Source of the DNA: Salinisphaera shabanensis E1L3A
GTDB lineage: Bacteria; Pseudomonadota; Gammaproteobacteria; Nevskiales; Salinisphaeraceae
Reading direction: 5' to 3'
Assembly: GCF_000215955.2 (NCBI RefSeq)
Contig: NZ_AFNV02000001.1
Location: 62,001 to 126,000 of the forward strand
DNA length: 64,000 bases
This document shows, piece by piece, positions 33,187 through 42,997 of this stretch. The notes below the pieces were generated by a model. The model was not told where the DNA came from. It worked only from the letters and a program-made list of their open reading frames with translations, and did not search any database. Both the position numbers and the translations under genes were made by a program. Position 1 is the first letter of the stretch. The number at the start of each line of letters is the position of its first letter.

Positions 33187-34647
33187 ATGAGTTCGCAGGT
33201 CTCTTCTGTATCGTCCGCCGAGACGCACATCGCCGATATACCGCTGGTCGTCGATATCGACGGCACCCTGGTGCATTCCGACCTGCTGGTGGAATCGGCA
33301 TTCGTGCTGGCCAAGAGCTCGCCGCAGAGCCTGGTCCGGCTGCCGGGTTGGCTGCGCGCCGGCCGCGCCACGCTCAAGGCGGAAATCGCCAATCGTGCCG
33401 ATCTCCGCATCGAGCATCTGCCTTATAACGAGCCCCTGATCGCCTATCTGAAAGAAGAAAAAGCCAAGGGCCGGCAATTGATCCTGGCCACCGCGGCCAA
33501 CGAGAAATACGCCCATCAGGTGGCAGACCATCTGCAGCTGTTCGACGTGGTGCTCGCCAGTGACGCCCGGACCAACCTCTCCGGCAAGGACAAACTGGCC
33601 GCGATTCGCAACCAAGTCGGTGACAAGCCGTTCGATTACGCCGGCGATCACGAAGTCGACAACGCGATCTGGACACATGCACGCAAGGCCGTGCTGGTCA
33701 ATGCCAGCGACAAGCTCGAGCGCAGCGCGAACGAATCCTACGACGTGGACGCGAGCTTTCCGCCGGAAAAGACCACCTGGCGCACTTGGACCAAGGCACT
33801 GCGCGTGCACCAATGGGCCAAGAACGTACTGATCTTCGTACCGCTACTGGCGGCACACCAGTACGCGGATCTGGCCATGATCGCGATGGCGGTTCTGGCC
33901 TTCGTCGCCTACAGCCTGCTCGCATCGAGCGTGTATATCCTCAACGATCTGGTGGATCTGGGCGACGATCGCCAGCATCCGCGCAAGCGTGAGCGCCCCT
34001 TCGCCTCGGGGCGTATTCCTATCGCCCAGGGCGTGATGGCGATTCCGATCCTGCTGGGGGCGGCCATCGTAATTGCTGCGTTTCTGCCACCGTTCTTCTG
34101 GCTGGTACTGGGCTGTTATTACCTGGTCACTCTGGCCTATTCGCTGGGCCTGAAACAGCTGGCTTTGATCGACGTGCTCACGCTGGCCGCGCTTTATACG
34201 CTGCGCATCATCGCCGGCGGCGCGGCCACCGGCATTCCGTTGTCGTTCTGGCTGCTCGCGCTGTCGATGTCGATCTTCTTGAGCCTGGCCATGGCCAAGC
34301 GCTGCACCGAGCTGCTGGTGATGGAAAAACACAGCGGCGATGCGCCGCTGGGGCGCGGGTATATCGCCGACGATCTGGCGCCACTACGCAGCCTGGGCAC
34401 GGCCGCCGGCTACACCGCCGTTGTGATCCTGGCGCTGTATATCAACAGCCCGGATATCACCAATCATTACGAACACCCGGCCCGTATCTGGCTGCTGTGT
34501 CCCGTGGTGCTGTACTGGATCAGCCGTATCTGGCTCAAGACGCTGCGCGGCCAGATGCACGACGACCCGATCGTGTTCGCGGCCAAGGACAACGGCAGTC
34601 GGATCTGCGTGCTCCTGGGCGCGCTGATCATGTTTTCGGCGATCTGA
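33187..34647 (+). CDS. HAD phosphatase-UbiA prenyltransferase fusion (decaprenyl-phosphate phosphoribosyltransferase-like)
   Basis: A 486-residue two-domain protein. Residues about 15-190 form a HAD-type phosphatase (VVDIDGTLVHSD with Asp23 and Asp25; DYAGDHEVDNAIW as motif IV). Residues about 200-486 form a UbiA membrane prenyltransferase with nine helices and the motif NDLVDLGDDRQHPRKRERPFASG. The UbiA part matches the type that transfers phosphoribose to polyprenyl phosphate in D-arabinose synthesis; the HAD part may remove the 5-phosphate in the next step. The next two genes are DprE1- and DprE2-like, which supports this pathway. Confidence 0.85.
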   Translation: MSSQVSSVSSAETHIADIPLVVDIDGTLVHSDLLVESAFVLAKSSPQSLVRLPGWLRAGRATLKAEIANRADLRIEHLPYNEPLIAYLKEEKAKGRQLILATAANEKYAHQVADHLQLFDVVLASDARTNLSGKDKLAAIRNQVGDKPFDYAGDHEVDNAIWTHARKAVLVNASDKLERSANESYDVDASFPPEKTTWRTWTKALRVHQWAKNVLIFVPLLAAHQYADLAMIAMAVLAFVAYSLLASSVYILNDLVDLGDDRQHPRKRERPFASGRIPIAQGVMAIPILLGAAIVIAAFLPPFFWLVLGCYYLVTLAYSLGLKQLALIDVLTLAALYTLRIIAGGAATGIPLSFWLLALSMSIFLSLAMAKRCTELLVMEKHSGDAPLGRGYIADDLAPLRSLGTAAGYTAVVILALYINSPDITNHYEHPARIWLLCPVVLYWISRIWLKTLRGQMHDDPIVFAAKDNGSRICVLLGALIMFSAI

Positions 34648-34667
34648 TCGATGTATAGGCTAGCGAC

Positions 34668-35996
34668 ATGACCGCACCGAGCCATCCATCCTGGGGTCGC
34701 TACCCCGCCAGCCAGCCCGCGCGGGTCCAGCGCCCGGGCGCGCGGCCCTCGGCCCTGCCCGCTTCGGATACGCCGGTGCTGGCCTACGGCAACGGCCGCA
34801 GCTATGGCGACAGCTGTCTGAACAACGACGGCATGTTGCTCGACATGGGCAGCCTCGATCGGTTCATTGCCTTCGACCCGGCCACGGGTGTGATCGAATG
34901 CGAGGCCGGCGTGTTGCTGGCCGATATTCTCGAACTCGTGGTGCCGCAGGGCTGGTTTCTGCCGGTTACACCGGGCACCCAGTTCGTGTCGGTGGGCGGG
35001 GCCATCGCCAACGATGTGCATGGCAAGAATCACCACGTCGCCGGCACCTTTGGTTGTCATGTGCGCGAGCTGGAACTACTGCGCTCGAATGGCCAAACGG
35101 TGGTGTGTACGCCGGAACAAAACGCCGACCTGTTCGCGGCTACCGTCGGTGGGCTGGGCCTGACCGGCCTGCTCACGCGGGCCACGATCGCGCTCAAGCG
35201 TATCGAAGGCCCGTATATGGACGTGGACACGCTGCGCTTTGCCAATCTGGACGAGTTCTTCGATATTTCCGCGGCCTCCGATCGCGACTACGAATACACC
35301 GTGGCCTGGGTGGATTGCAGCGCGCGCGGGACGAATCTCGGTCGGGGCTGGTTCATGCGGGCCAATCACAAACCTGCGCTCGGCCAACAGCCGGACCCGC
35401 GCAAGCGCGGTGGGCCGACGTTTCCCTTCGTTACCCCGGTGTCGATGATCAACCCGGTCACGCTGCGACCGCTCAACACGCTCTACTTTCGGCGCAAGTT
35501 CAAGGCGCGCAGCCGCGATACCCAGCACTATCAGCCCTATTTCTATCCGCTGGACGGTATCAAGCACTGGAACCGCGCCTACGGGCCCAACGGTTTCCTG
35601 CAGTATCAGTGCGTGGTGCCGCATGCCGATGCACGCACCGCCGTCGCCGAGCTGCTGGAACGCATCGCCGCGGCCGGCGCGGGGTCGTTCCTGTCGGTAC
35701 TCAAGGTATTCGGCGATGTGCAATCGCCGGGGCTGATGTCGTTTCCACGCCCTGGCGTCACACTGGCGCTGGATTTCCCCAACCGTGGGCGCGAGACGTT
35801 CGAACTGCTCGACGCGCTGGACGACATCGTGCGCGCGGCCGGCGGGGCGGTTTATCCGGCCAAGGACGCACGCATGAGTGCCGCTGCGTTCCGCGAGTAT
35901 TTCCCCAATCTGGAACGCTTCCAGGGATTCGTCGACCCGGCGTTTTCCTCGAATTTCTGGCGACGCGTGACGTCGACAACAACGAGCCCCTCATGA
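34668..35996 (+). CDS. dprE1: FAD-linked oxidase, DprE1-like (decaprenylphosphoryl-ribose 2'-oxidase type)
   Basis: A 442-residue FAD enzyme of the vanillyl-alcohol-oxidase family. Matches to DprE1 are YGNGRSYGDSCLN, PVTPGTQFVSVGGAIANDVHGKNHH (FAD-binding with the His that binds the flavin in DprE1), and TVGGLGLTGLLTRA. The C-terminal half has FYPLDGIKHWNRAYGPNGFLQYQ, also typical. It would oxidise C2 of a polyprenylphosphoryl-ribose to the keto form, the first half of the epimerisation to arabinose. Its stop overlaps the reductase start by ATGA. Confidence 0.88.
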   Translation: MTAPSHPSWGRYPASQPARVQRPGARPSALPASDTPVLAYGNGRSYGDSCLNNDGMLLDMGSLDRFIAFDPATGVIECEAGVLLADILELVVPQGWFLPVTPGTQFVSVGGAIANDVHGKNHHVAGTFGCHVRELELLRSNGQTVVCTPEQNADLFAATVGGLGLTGLLTRATIALKRIEGPYMDVDTLRFANLDEFFDISAASDRDYEYTVAWVDCSARGTNLGRGWFMRANHKPALGQQPDPRKRGGPTFPFVTPVSMINPVTLRPLNTLYFRRKFKARSRDTQHYQPYFYPLDGIKHWNRAYGPNGFLQYQCVVPHADARTAVAELLERIAAAGAGSFLSVLKVFGDVQSPGLMSFPRPGVTLALDFPNRGRETFELLDALDDIVRAAGGAVYPAKDARMSAAAFREYFPNLERFQGFVDPAFSSNFWRRVTSTTTSPS

Positions 35997-36730
35997 GAAA
36001 GATCCTGATCGTCGGCGCGACTTCGACCATCGCCGAACAGACCGCCCGTCGTTTTGCTGCCAACGGCGATGCGCTGTTTCTGACCGGGCGCAACGAAGCC
36101 CGGCTGACGGCTATTGCCGACGACCTGAAAGTGCGCGGCGCATCCACCGTGGCCACGCAGGTCATGGACGCCGACGACCTCAAAGCTCATGCGCCGATGA
36201 TCGATGCCGCCGAGGCCGCGCTCGGCGGGCTGGATACGGTGCTGATCGCCTACGGCACCCTGCCCGATCAAGACAGTTGTACCGCTGATCCGGCCGCCGC
36301 CGTTGCCGCCTGGCATACCAATGCGGTCAGCGTGATCGCGCTGCTTACCGATATCGGCAACCGCTTCGAGCGACAAGGTCATGGCACGATCGCGGCGATT
36401 TCGTCGGTGGCCGGCGATCGCGGCCGCGCCAGCAATTATGTGTACGGCAGCGCCAAGGCAGGTCTGAATGCGTTCCTGGACGGGCTGCGCCATCGCCTGT
36501 TCAAGGCGGGCGTTCAGGTCGTGACCATCCGCCCCGGCATGGTCGATACCCCCATGACCGCGGATTTCGACAAGGGCCCGCTCTTTGCCAGCCCCGAGAA
36601 AGTCGGCGCCGATATTCACAAGGCCATCGAGAAAGGTACGGCCGTGTGCTACACGCCAGGCTTCTGGCGTTTGATCATGACCGTCATCACGTCGCTGCCG
36701 CGGGCGATATTTCATCGCACTGGCCTATGA
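35993..36730 (+). CDS. dprE2: Short-chain reductase, DprE2-like
   Basis: A 245-residue SDR with the cofactor loop VGATSTIAEQTARRFA and the catalytic YVYGSAKAGL (Tyr-x-x-x-Lys). It would reduce the keto intermediate from the DprE1-like enzyme to the arabino form, using NADH or NADPH. The start ATG overlaps the preceding stop, and its own stop overlaps the next ATG, so oxidase, reductase and glycosyltransferase genes are tightly coupled. A longer frame running upstream over the oxidase gene is a shadow. Confidence 0.87.
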   Translation: MRKILIVGATSTIAEQTARRFAANGDALFLTGRNEARLTAIADDLKVRGASTVATQVMDADDLKAHAPMIDAAEAALGGLDTVLIAYGTLPDQDSCTADPAAAVAAWHTNAVSVIALLTDIGNRFERQGHGTIAAISSVAGDRGRASNYVYGSAKAGLNAFLDGLRHRLFKAGVQVVTIRPGMVDTPMTADFDKGPLFASPEKVGADIHKAIEKGTAVCYTPGFWRLIMTVITSLPRAIFHRTGL

Positions 36731-38190
36731 CGCGTGCCATGAAAAAAGACGAGCTCCGTTACCCGGGCGCCCATCCGGCGGTCTGGCTGATCGGCCTGTA
36801 TATCCTGTCTCGGCTTTGTTTCTTCGCTGCGGGCGTGCGCTTCGATCTGGAACCGATCGCGACCTCATGGCAGATTCTCGATCCGGTATTGCTGCGCGAG
36901 AACCTGGCCGAGAGCCTGTTCTATATGCCGGGCCAACCGCCGCTGTACAACCTGATCATCGGGTGGGTGCTCAAACTCGGCAACGATCCGCTTACGCTGA
37001 CCATCGCATTTCGTACACTCTATAGCGCGATGGCGATTACCAGCGTTTTGCTGCTCTACTCGCTGGTACACAAGCTTACAGACAGCGTAAAACTGGCCTT
37101 CGGCGTGGCCACGCTGTTCATGCTCACACCCGCGCTCGTGCTCTACGAGGCGATCCCCTATTACACGCTGATGATCCTTTCACTGCTGGGCACGATCGCC
37201 TGGCTGTTTCATCTGTGCATGGAGCGTTTCACATTTGCCCGTGCATTCGCGATGTTTCTCGCCATGGCGGCGCTGATCTATACGCGCTCGATGTTCCAGT
37301 GGCAGTGGTTCGTCGTACTCGCCCTGTTCTGTGCGCTGGTGCTGCCCGGCTATCGCAAGGCCGTGTTCGCGGCGGCCGTAATTCCGCTGGCGCTGGTGTT
37401 CGCGCTCTATGGCAAGAACGTGATGGTGACCGGTCATTTCGCCACATCGGACTGGATGGGCATGAGCCTGTCCAAACTCACCACGCTGGCCATCGACAAA
37501 CCCGAACGCCAGCGCCTGGTCGACGCCGGCGAACTCTCCGACATGGCGCTGATGGATTTTCCGTTCAACACGCCCGAGGCATACGCCGACATCTTCGACG
37601 ATGTCGAGCCTACGGGCATCACGGTACTCGACCAGAAACGCAAATCCACCGGCCACGTGAACTACAACCATCTCGCCTACGCGGATGTATCCGAACAGGC
37701 GCTGGAAGACGCGATCGCGTCGGTGCGTATCCACCCCGAGGTCTATCTGCAATCCATGGGCACGGCCTGGTTGATGTTCATGCGCCCCTCCAGCGATTAC
37801 CCGTTCCTGCAGGACAACCGGGCCGCAATCGAACCCTACAGCCGCGTGTTTTCGCTGCTTCTGGCCGGCCAGCCCAAATACCCGACGGAGCCGAAATTCG
37901 ATCTCGAAGCCGGCCAGATCGGCATCCTGGTAGCGATCGGCTATACGCTGGCGGTGCTCTATGGACTGTATCTGCTTATTCGCTGCGCGATTAAACGTCG
38001 CGTAAGTGCGGTGGAGGCCACGCTAATCTTTCTGTGGCTGAACATCATGTATGTCAGCGTGATCGGCAACGCCTTCGAAGTGGACGAGAACCAGCGTTTT
38101 CGCTTTTCGGTGAATCCATTTATCGCCGCCACGCTGGCGGTTATGGCCACGCGTGCACTCAACCGGGTGCGCGGACGCGACTCGCTCTAG
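36727..38190 (+). CDS. GT-C type membrane glycosyltransferase, possibly arabinosyltransferase
   Basis: A 487-residue membrane protein with about ten helices. The early loop contains LRENLAESLFYMPGQPPLYNLIIGW, which matches the PMT/ArnT type (PF13231-like), where an acidic loop residue and PPLY motif precede the second helix. A large hydrophilic region (about 260-340) lies before the last helices. It likely transfers the lipid-linked sugar made by the preceding genes onto a cell-surface acceptor. The acceptor is not apparent; the gene ends convergent (overlap of four bases) with the FGGY kinase gene. Confidence 0.75.
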   Translation: MTRAMKKDELRYPGAHPAVWLIGLYILSRLCFFAAGVRFDLEPIATSWQILDPVLLRENLAESLFYMPGQPPLYNLIIGWVLKLGNDPLTLTIAFRTLYSAMAITSVLLLYSLVHKLTDSVKLAFGVATLFMLTPALVLYEAIPYYTLMILSLLGTIAWLFHLCMERFTFARAFAMFLAMAALIYTRSMFQWQWFVVLALFCALVLPGYRKAVFAAAVIPLALVFALYGKNVMVTGHFATSDWMGMSLSKLTTLAIDKPERQRLVDAGELSDMALMDFPFNTPEAYADIFDDVEPTGITVLDQKRKSTGHVNYNHLAYADVSEQALEDAIASVRIHPEVYLQSMGTAWLMFMRPSSDYPFLQDNRAAIEPYSRVFSLLLAGQPKYPTEPKFDLEAGQIGILVAIGYTLAVLYGLYLLIRCAIKRRVSAVEATLIFLWLNIMYVSVIGNAFEVDENQRFRFSVNPFIAATLAVMATRALNRVRGRDSL

Positions 38191-39740
38191 TTCAATATCT
38201 CGCGAGTACGAGAGAACACCGGCTTCAAACGGTCGTACAGACCGACGAATATCTCGCGATAGAGTTCGTCGTAAGTAGCCACCGCTGCAGGGTTGGGTTC
38301 AAAACGGGTTCCTTCGTGCACCATCACCTGTGCCGCGCTCGCATGATCGGCATACCAGCCCAGCCCCACGGCGGCGTTGATCGCCGCCCCCAGACCGCTG
38401 GTTTCATGCGTGTGCGCACGCTCGGCGGGTAGCGCAAACACATCGGCGAGTATCTGCATGGCCTGATCGGACTGGGAACCACCGCCGGATACGCGCAGCC
38501 GCGTGATCGGCGTCTTCGTACGCTTTTCGATACGTTCGCGGCCCTCACGCAACGCGAACGCCAGGCCTTCGAGAATCGACCGATAGACATGCGCACGGGT
38601 GTGAATATCGGTAAAACCGACCATTGCGCCGCGCGCTTCCGGGCCAGGTATACGTACCCCGGGCGACCAGGTCGGCAGCACGAACAAGCCGTCGCTACCC
38701 GGCGCAATCGGCGCGATACGTTCATCGAGCAACGCCTCGGCAGCGCGCTGTTCGCGAGCCGCGGCATCGATCGTATCCAGCGCGAATTCGTGCTTGAACC
38801 ACGACACCAGCCAGAAGCCGCGATAGATCTGGATCTCGTCGGTGAAACGGGCGGGCATGGCCGCCGGATAGGCGGGCACGAAGCGCGTGACTTCACGATA
38901 GACATCACGGCAGGTGTTGATCGTGGCCGTCGTGCCCAGCGATACACAGGCGGTTTCCGGCGTGATCGCGCCGCAGCCGAGAACTTCACAGGCCTTGTCC
39001 GCGCCGGCGCTGAATACGGGTAGATCGCGAGCCAGACCCAGCGCTTCGGCGGCTGAGGCCGTGAGCGCACCGAGCGGTTCGCCCGGCTCGACCAGATCGG
39101 GCAGCTGCTTTCGTTCGATGGCGACCGCACGCCATTTCCAGTCGAATCGCGATGCCCAGCGTCGGCGTTTGTAGTCGAACGGCAAATACCCGACCTGGGC
39201 ACTCACGCTATCGCGCCATACGCCGGTGAGCCGATGCACCAGATAGCCGGACAGCAACACCGCGCGGCGGGTGCGCCGATGCGCATCGGGCGCGTGCGCG
39301 GCGCGCCAGTTCGCCGGCGCGGCACGCTGGAAGGTATCGATCGTCGTGGTCAGTCCAAGGCCGGCAAACAACGTGCGCCATAGCCGTGGCAGCGCGGGCA
39401 CCGTGCCGGCGCGACGTTGGTCGAGCCAGGAAATTACCGGGCCGATGGGTTCATCCTCAGCGTCGACAAAAACGCTGGTCGCCCGTTGTGCGGTCAGCGC
39501 GAGGCCCGCGATCCGCTGACCCAGTGCGGGCTCGTTCTCGTGCAGCCGGCGGCATGCCGAGGCCATGGCAAGCCAGAACACGTTGGCATCTTGTTCAGCA
39601 TACCCCGGCTCGGGCGCGTGATACGGCGGCTCGATCGGCACCTGCACGCGCGCATGCAGCATGCCCTCCCGATCGAACACCAGCGCCCGAACGCTCTGGG
39701 TGCCGATATCGATGGCCAGCAGCCGGTCGAGCTCGGTCAT
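38187..39740 (-). CDS. FGGY-family carbohydrate kinase
   Basis: A 517-residue kinase. The N-terminal motif LAIDIGTQSVRALVFD and the region VSLGTTATIN, followed by LRVSGGGSQSDQAMQILADVFALP, define FGGY enzymes. The neighbourhood with GlpD suggests a glycerol or related polyol substrate, but the glycerol-kinase signature is not strict, so I leave the substrate open. The ATG at 39740 forms an ATGA overlap with the glpD stop. Confidence 0.87.
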   Translation of the reverse strand: MTELDRLLAIDIGTQSVRALVFDREGMLHARVQVPIEPPYHAPEPGYAEQDANVFWLAMASACRRLHENEPALGQRIAGLALTAQRATSVFVDAEDEPIGPVISWLDQRRAGTVPALPRLWRTLFAGLGLTTTIDTFQRAAPANWRAAHAPDAHRRTRRAVLLSGYLVHRLTGVWRDSVSAQVGYLPFDYKRRRWASRFDWKWRAVAIERKQLPDLVEPGEPLGALTASAAEALGLARDLPVFSAGADKACEVLGCGAITPETACVSLGTTATINTCRDVYREVTRFVPAYPAAMPARFTDEIQIYRGFWLVSWFKHEFALDTIDAAAREQRAAEALLDERIAPIAPGSDGLFVLPTWSPGVRIPGPEARGAMVGFTDIHTRAHVYRSILEGLAFALREGRERIEKRTKTPITRLRVSGGGSQSDQAMQILADVFALPAERAHTHETSGLGAAINAAVGLGWYADHASAAQVMVHEGTRFEPNPAAVATYDELYREIFVGLYDRLKPVFSRTREILN

Positions 39741-41275
39741 ACCGGTGCGTGGACCTGTTGCCAGTGCGCGCGATAGCGATCGACTTCCTGTGTCCAACGT
39801 GTGGCGTCCCAGCCGAGCGCATCGCAAACGATGGGCTCGAGCGCGGCCAGTTCGGCCAGACCGCCCTGTTCGAGCAGCAGGCCTGCGCGGGTACGCCGCA
39901 GCATCAGGTCGTCGAGGTGGGCAACCGCCTCATGCGCGAGCGCGAAACGCAGCTCGCGTCGGCAATAGTCGGTGGTGCCGAGCGCGATATCGTCGTCCGC
40001 CTGGCGATCCATTGCAGCGAACGCCGGGCCATGGCGCACTACGCCGCGCGTCTGTCCACCGACCGGCACGCCGTGGATGATCGGTGCCTTCTCGTTGCGC
40101 TCGAAATGTCGGTCAAGCGCGTTGCCGATTTGTTCGAGCACATCGTTGGCGGTCACACGAAAAGTGGTCAACTTGCCGCCGGTGACAGTGATCAAGCCTT
40201 TTTCGTTCTCGATCGACGATTCGCGCGATTCTTCGGAAGCCGATGCGCCCGCCGCGCCTCGCACGATCGGCCGCACGCCGGCAAAGCTGGATAGCGCCCG
40301 GGCTGCCTGCATATCGCAGGCCGGAAAATAATGGCGCGCCGCGGCAATCAGATACTCGGACTCGGCGACGCTCATACGCGGCGCTTCGTCGATCGACTGT
40401 TCATGATCAAGATCGGTCGTGCCAAACACGGTCGCCCCCTGCCAGGGAATCGCAAACAGCGGCCGGCGATCGTCGGGATGAAACAACGTGATCGCGCGCC
40501 CAACCGGCAGCACATGGAACGGGAAAACGAAGTGTGATCCGCGCAGCGGTCGCAGCTGGGCCGTACCATCGACCTGGGCACGCAGGCGATCGCTCCAGGG
40601 CCCGGTCGCGTTCACCACCACACGCGCACGAATATCGAACGACCGTCCGGTTTCGCTATCGGTCACTCGGGCGCCGGCGACCGTATCGCCCTCGAACAGC
40701 AACTGCTCGGCCCGGACATAGTTGGCCGCCAGCGCGCCGTGGCTGTGCGCTTCGATGAGCACACGCAGGGTCAGGCGTACATCGTCGGTGAGCGCATCGC
40801 GATAGACGAAGCCGCCCTTGAGGCCTTCGGTGTTCAGGTATGGCATATGGCCGAGAAAGTCGGCCTGCTTCATGTAGTGCGAGTAACGTTTGCGTGCCAT
40901 CAGGTCGTAGGCACCCAGCGCGGCATGCAATGCCCAGCGCCCCGGTTTGTCGTGCGCGTAGACCGGCAGCATGAAGTCCAGTGGCGATACCAGACCGGGC
41001 AGGTCACGCATCAGACGTTGGCGTTCCTGTACCGACTCGCGCGTGAGCCGCCAGTCGCCGCTGGCCAGATAACGCAGGCCACCGTGTACGAGCTTGGACG
41101 ACCAGCTCGAGGTACCGGACGCGAAATCGTTCTGCTCGATAAGCGCTACACGAAGACCGGCACGCGCCGCCTCCAGCGCGACACCCGCGCCGGTAATGCC
41201 GCCGCCGACGATGAGCACATCGAATGCCTGTTCGGCGGCCGCTTCGAAACGCGATCGCCAGTCTTGAGTCCACAT
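39737..41275 (-). CDS. glpD: Glycerol-3-phosphate dehydrogenase, FAD-dependent
   Basis: A 512-residue membrane-associated flavoprotein that oxidises glycerol-3-phosphate to dihydroxyacetone phosphate and reduces quinone. The FAD fold VLIVGGGITGAGVALEAARAG is followed by NDFASGTSSWSSKLVHGGLRYL and VVNATGPWSDRL, diagnostic of GlpD/GlpA; GTTDLDHE and TVTGGKLTTFR are also conserved. It lies between the AGPS-like and kinase genes and overlaps the latter by four bases. Confidence 0.93.
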   Translation of the reverse strand: MWTQDWRSRFEAAAEQAFDVLIVGGGITGAGVALEAARAGLRVALIEQNDFASGTSSWSSKLVHGGLRYLASGDWRLTRESVQERQRLMRDLPGLVSPLDFMLPVYAHDKPGRWALHAALGAYDLMARKRYSHYMKQADFLGHMPYLNTEGLKGGFVYRDALTDDVRLTLRVLIEAHSHGALAANYVRAEQLLFEGDTVAGARVTDSETGRSFDIRARVVVNATGPWSDRLRAQVDGTAQLRPLRGSHFVFPFHVLPVGRAITLFHPDDRRPLFAIPWQGATVFGTTDLDHEQSIDEAPRMSVAESEYLIAAARHYFPACDMQAARALSSFAGVRPIVRGAAGASASEESRESSIENEKGLITVTGGKLTTFRVTANDVLEQIGNALDRHFERNEKAPIIHGVPVGGQTRGVVRHGPAFAAMDRQADDDIALGTTDYCRRELRFALAHEAVAHLDDLMLRRTRAGLLLEQGGLAELAALEPIVCDALGWDATRWTQEVDRYRAHWQQVHAPV

Positions 41276-41278
41276 AAG

Positions 41279-42910
41279 CTAGGCCTGTTTCGCGATCAGT
41301 TTGTGCGGATTCATCATGCCCTGCGGGTCGAGCTCGGCGAGCGCGGCGCGGATCAGGCCGATCCCGGCCTCGCCCTTCTCGTCTGCCAGATACGGGGCAT
41401 GATCCACGCCCACGCCGTGCTGGTGGCTGATGGTGCCGCCGCAAGTGACGATCGCCCGGCTCACCGCGCCCTTGAGTGCACGCCAGCGGGCCATGTCGGT
41501 GGCGTAATCGGCGCCGCGGCGCCAGACCACGGTCATGTAGATACTGCAGCCCGCGCCGTAGACATGGGATAGGTGTGCGAACGCCAACGCGCGCTCGTCG
41601 AACGCATGCAGCGCCACGTGGGCCGCCTGCTGCATGGCGCTCATGGTGGCCGAGGCTTGCGACCACGGCACGGCGGTTTCCATGGTGTCGACCGCAAAAC
41701 CGGCATCCCACAGGCCGTTGCGCAGATAGGCGCCGGCAAAGCGATTCTTCGCCCAGATCCGGCCCATGGCCGTACCGACGTGGACGCCGCCCGCACGACG
41801 GGTCAGCGCCAGCGTATCGGCCCGTAGCCGATGCGTCTGGCGGCGGCTGCCGGTCGCGCCGATCATCATCATGGCCGGCCGATTGCCGATACCGCGAACG
41901 CCAAGATAGCGCCGCAGCCAGGCAATCGCCGACTCGTGGCCTGCGATACGCAGCTGGGTATCGGTTTCTTCTTCGTTGGAGACTCGCAGCATCGATACCG
42001 GCAAACCGGCCTGGGTGATTGCGCGCGCGGCGGCGAGTGCGGCGGGCCAGTCGGTAAAGAACACCGCATGAAACGACTCGCGCTCGGCCACCGGCGAAAT
42101 ATGTACCGCGGCTTCGGTGACGATACCCAGCCGGCCTTCGCTGCCGAGCACGAGTTCGCGCAGATCCGGCCCGGCCGAGGAGGCAACCTGCCCGCCCGCG
42201 TCGAAATCCGTTCGCGGGCAGACCAGCCGAGCGCTGTGCAGCAGGTTCTCGATACGCCCGTAACGACGCGACTGTTGCCCGGCCGAGCGCGTGACCACCC
42301 AGCCGCCAAGCGTGGAATAGTCGAACGATTGCGGATAGTGGCCAAGCACGAAGCCATGCGCGCGCAGCTGGGCTTCGACGACCGGGCCGGCCGCACCGGC
42401 ACCGATCCGTGCGATGCGGTCATGGGGGTCGAGATCGAGCAGGCGAGCATTACGGCTCATATCGACGCTGACGACGGGCCGGCCATCATCGACGACTTTC
42501 AAATGGCCAACCACGCTGGTTCCCCCACCGTAGGGAATGACGACGGCACCGGCTTTACGCGCAGCGTCGAGCACCGCTCGCGTCTCGTCATGTGTTTGCG
42601 GACAGGCCACCGCATCCGGAAACGGGCCGACATGGCCATGACGTAGGGCAGCCCAGTCGGCAAAACTCTGGCCGTGGGCATGACGCAACCGTGCCTCGGC
42701 CGAGCGGTCGAAACCCGTGCGCGCCTCCAGGCGCGATTTGGGTACCTGGGCACAGGCGTTGGCCAGGCTTTCATCGGGTAGCACCTGGCCGCGCCCAAGC
42801 CGCGACTCCAGAAAAGCACGCGCCGTCGCCGGCAGCGTCTTGTCGAAGGTGTCGTCGCCCCAGCCGTTCCATCGCCGCATGCGTATCGTGATCGTGTTCG
42901 ATTGATGCAT
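41279..42910 (-). CDS. FAD-binding oxidase resembling alkyldihydroxyacetonephosphate synthase
   Basis: A 543-residue protein of the FAD-binding type 4 family. MRRWNGWGDDTFDKTLP near the start, IPYGGGTSVVGHL for FAD, HYPQSFDYSTLGGWVVTRSAGQQS and the C-terminal GGTISHQHGVGVDHAPYL resemble AGPS, which makes the ether bond of ether lipids. The family's usual HHHGIG-type segment reads HQHGVG here. It ends three bases before glpD, which yields dihydroxyacetone phosphate. Whether it makes an ether lipid or oxidises another hydroxyacid is open. The true start could also be the ATG at 42880. Confidence 0.82.
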   Translation of the reverse strand: MHQSNTITIRMRRWNGWGDDTFDKTLPATARAFLESRLGRGQVLPDESLANACAQVPKSRLEARTGFDRSAEARLRHAHGQSFADWAALRHGHVGPFPDAVACPQTHDETRAVLDAARKAGAVVIPYGGGTSVVGHLKVVDDGRPVVSVDMSRNARLLDLDPHDRIARIGAGAAGPVVEAQLRAHGFVLGHYPQSFDYSTLGGWVVTRSAGQQSRRYGRIENLLHSARLVCPRTDFDAGGQVASSAGPDLRELVLGSEGRLGIVTEAAVHISPVAERESFHAVFFTDWPAALAAARAITQAGLPVSMLRVSNEEETDTQLRIAGHESAIAWLRRYLGVRGIGNRPAMMMIGATGSRRQTHRLRADTLALTRRAGGVHVGTAMGRIWAKNRFAGAYLRNGLWDAGFAVDTMETAVPWSQASATMSAMQQAAHVALHAFDERALAFAHLSHVYGAGCSIYMTVVWRRGADYATDMARWRALKGAVSRAIVTCGGTISHQHGVGVDHAPYLADEKGEAGIGLIRAALAELDPQGMMNPHKLIAKQA

Positions 42911-42997
42911 CGAAAGTAGCGAAACTTAGAGTCAAAAAAATTGACTCAGTACGCAATCGCGAGACAATAACGACGCGTACACCGGGCCGGATATCGT

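Noticed and set aside
34898-35992. Upstream extension of the SDR frame over the oxidase gene
   Set aside because: Arginine-rich shadow; the SDR cofactor loop begins at the ATG at 35993, which overlaps the oxidase stop.
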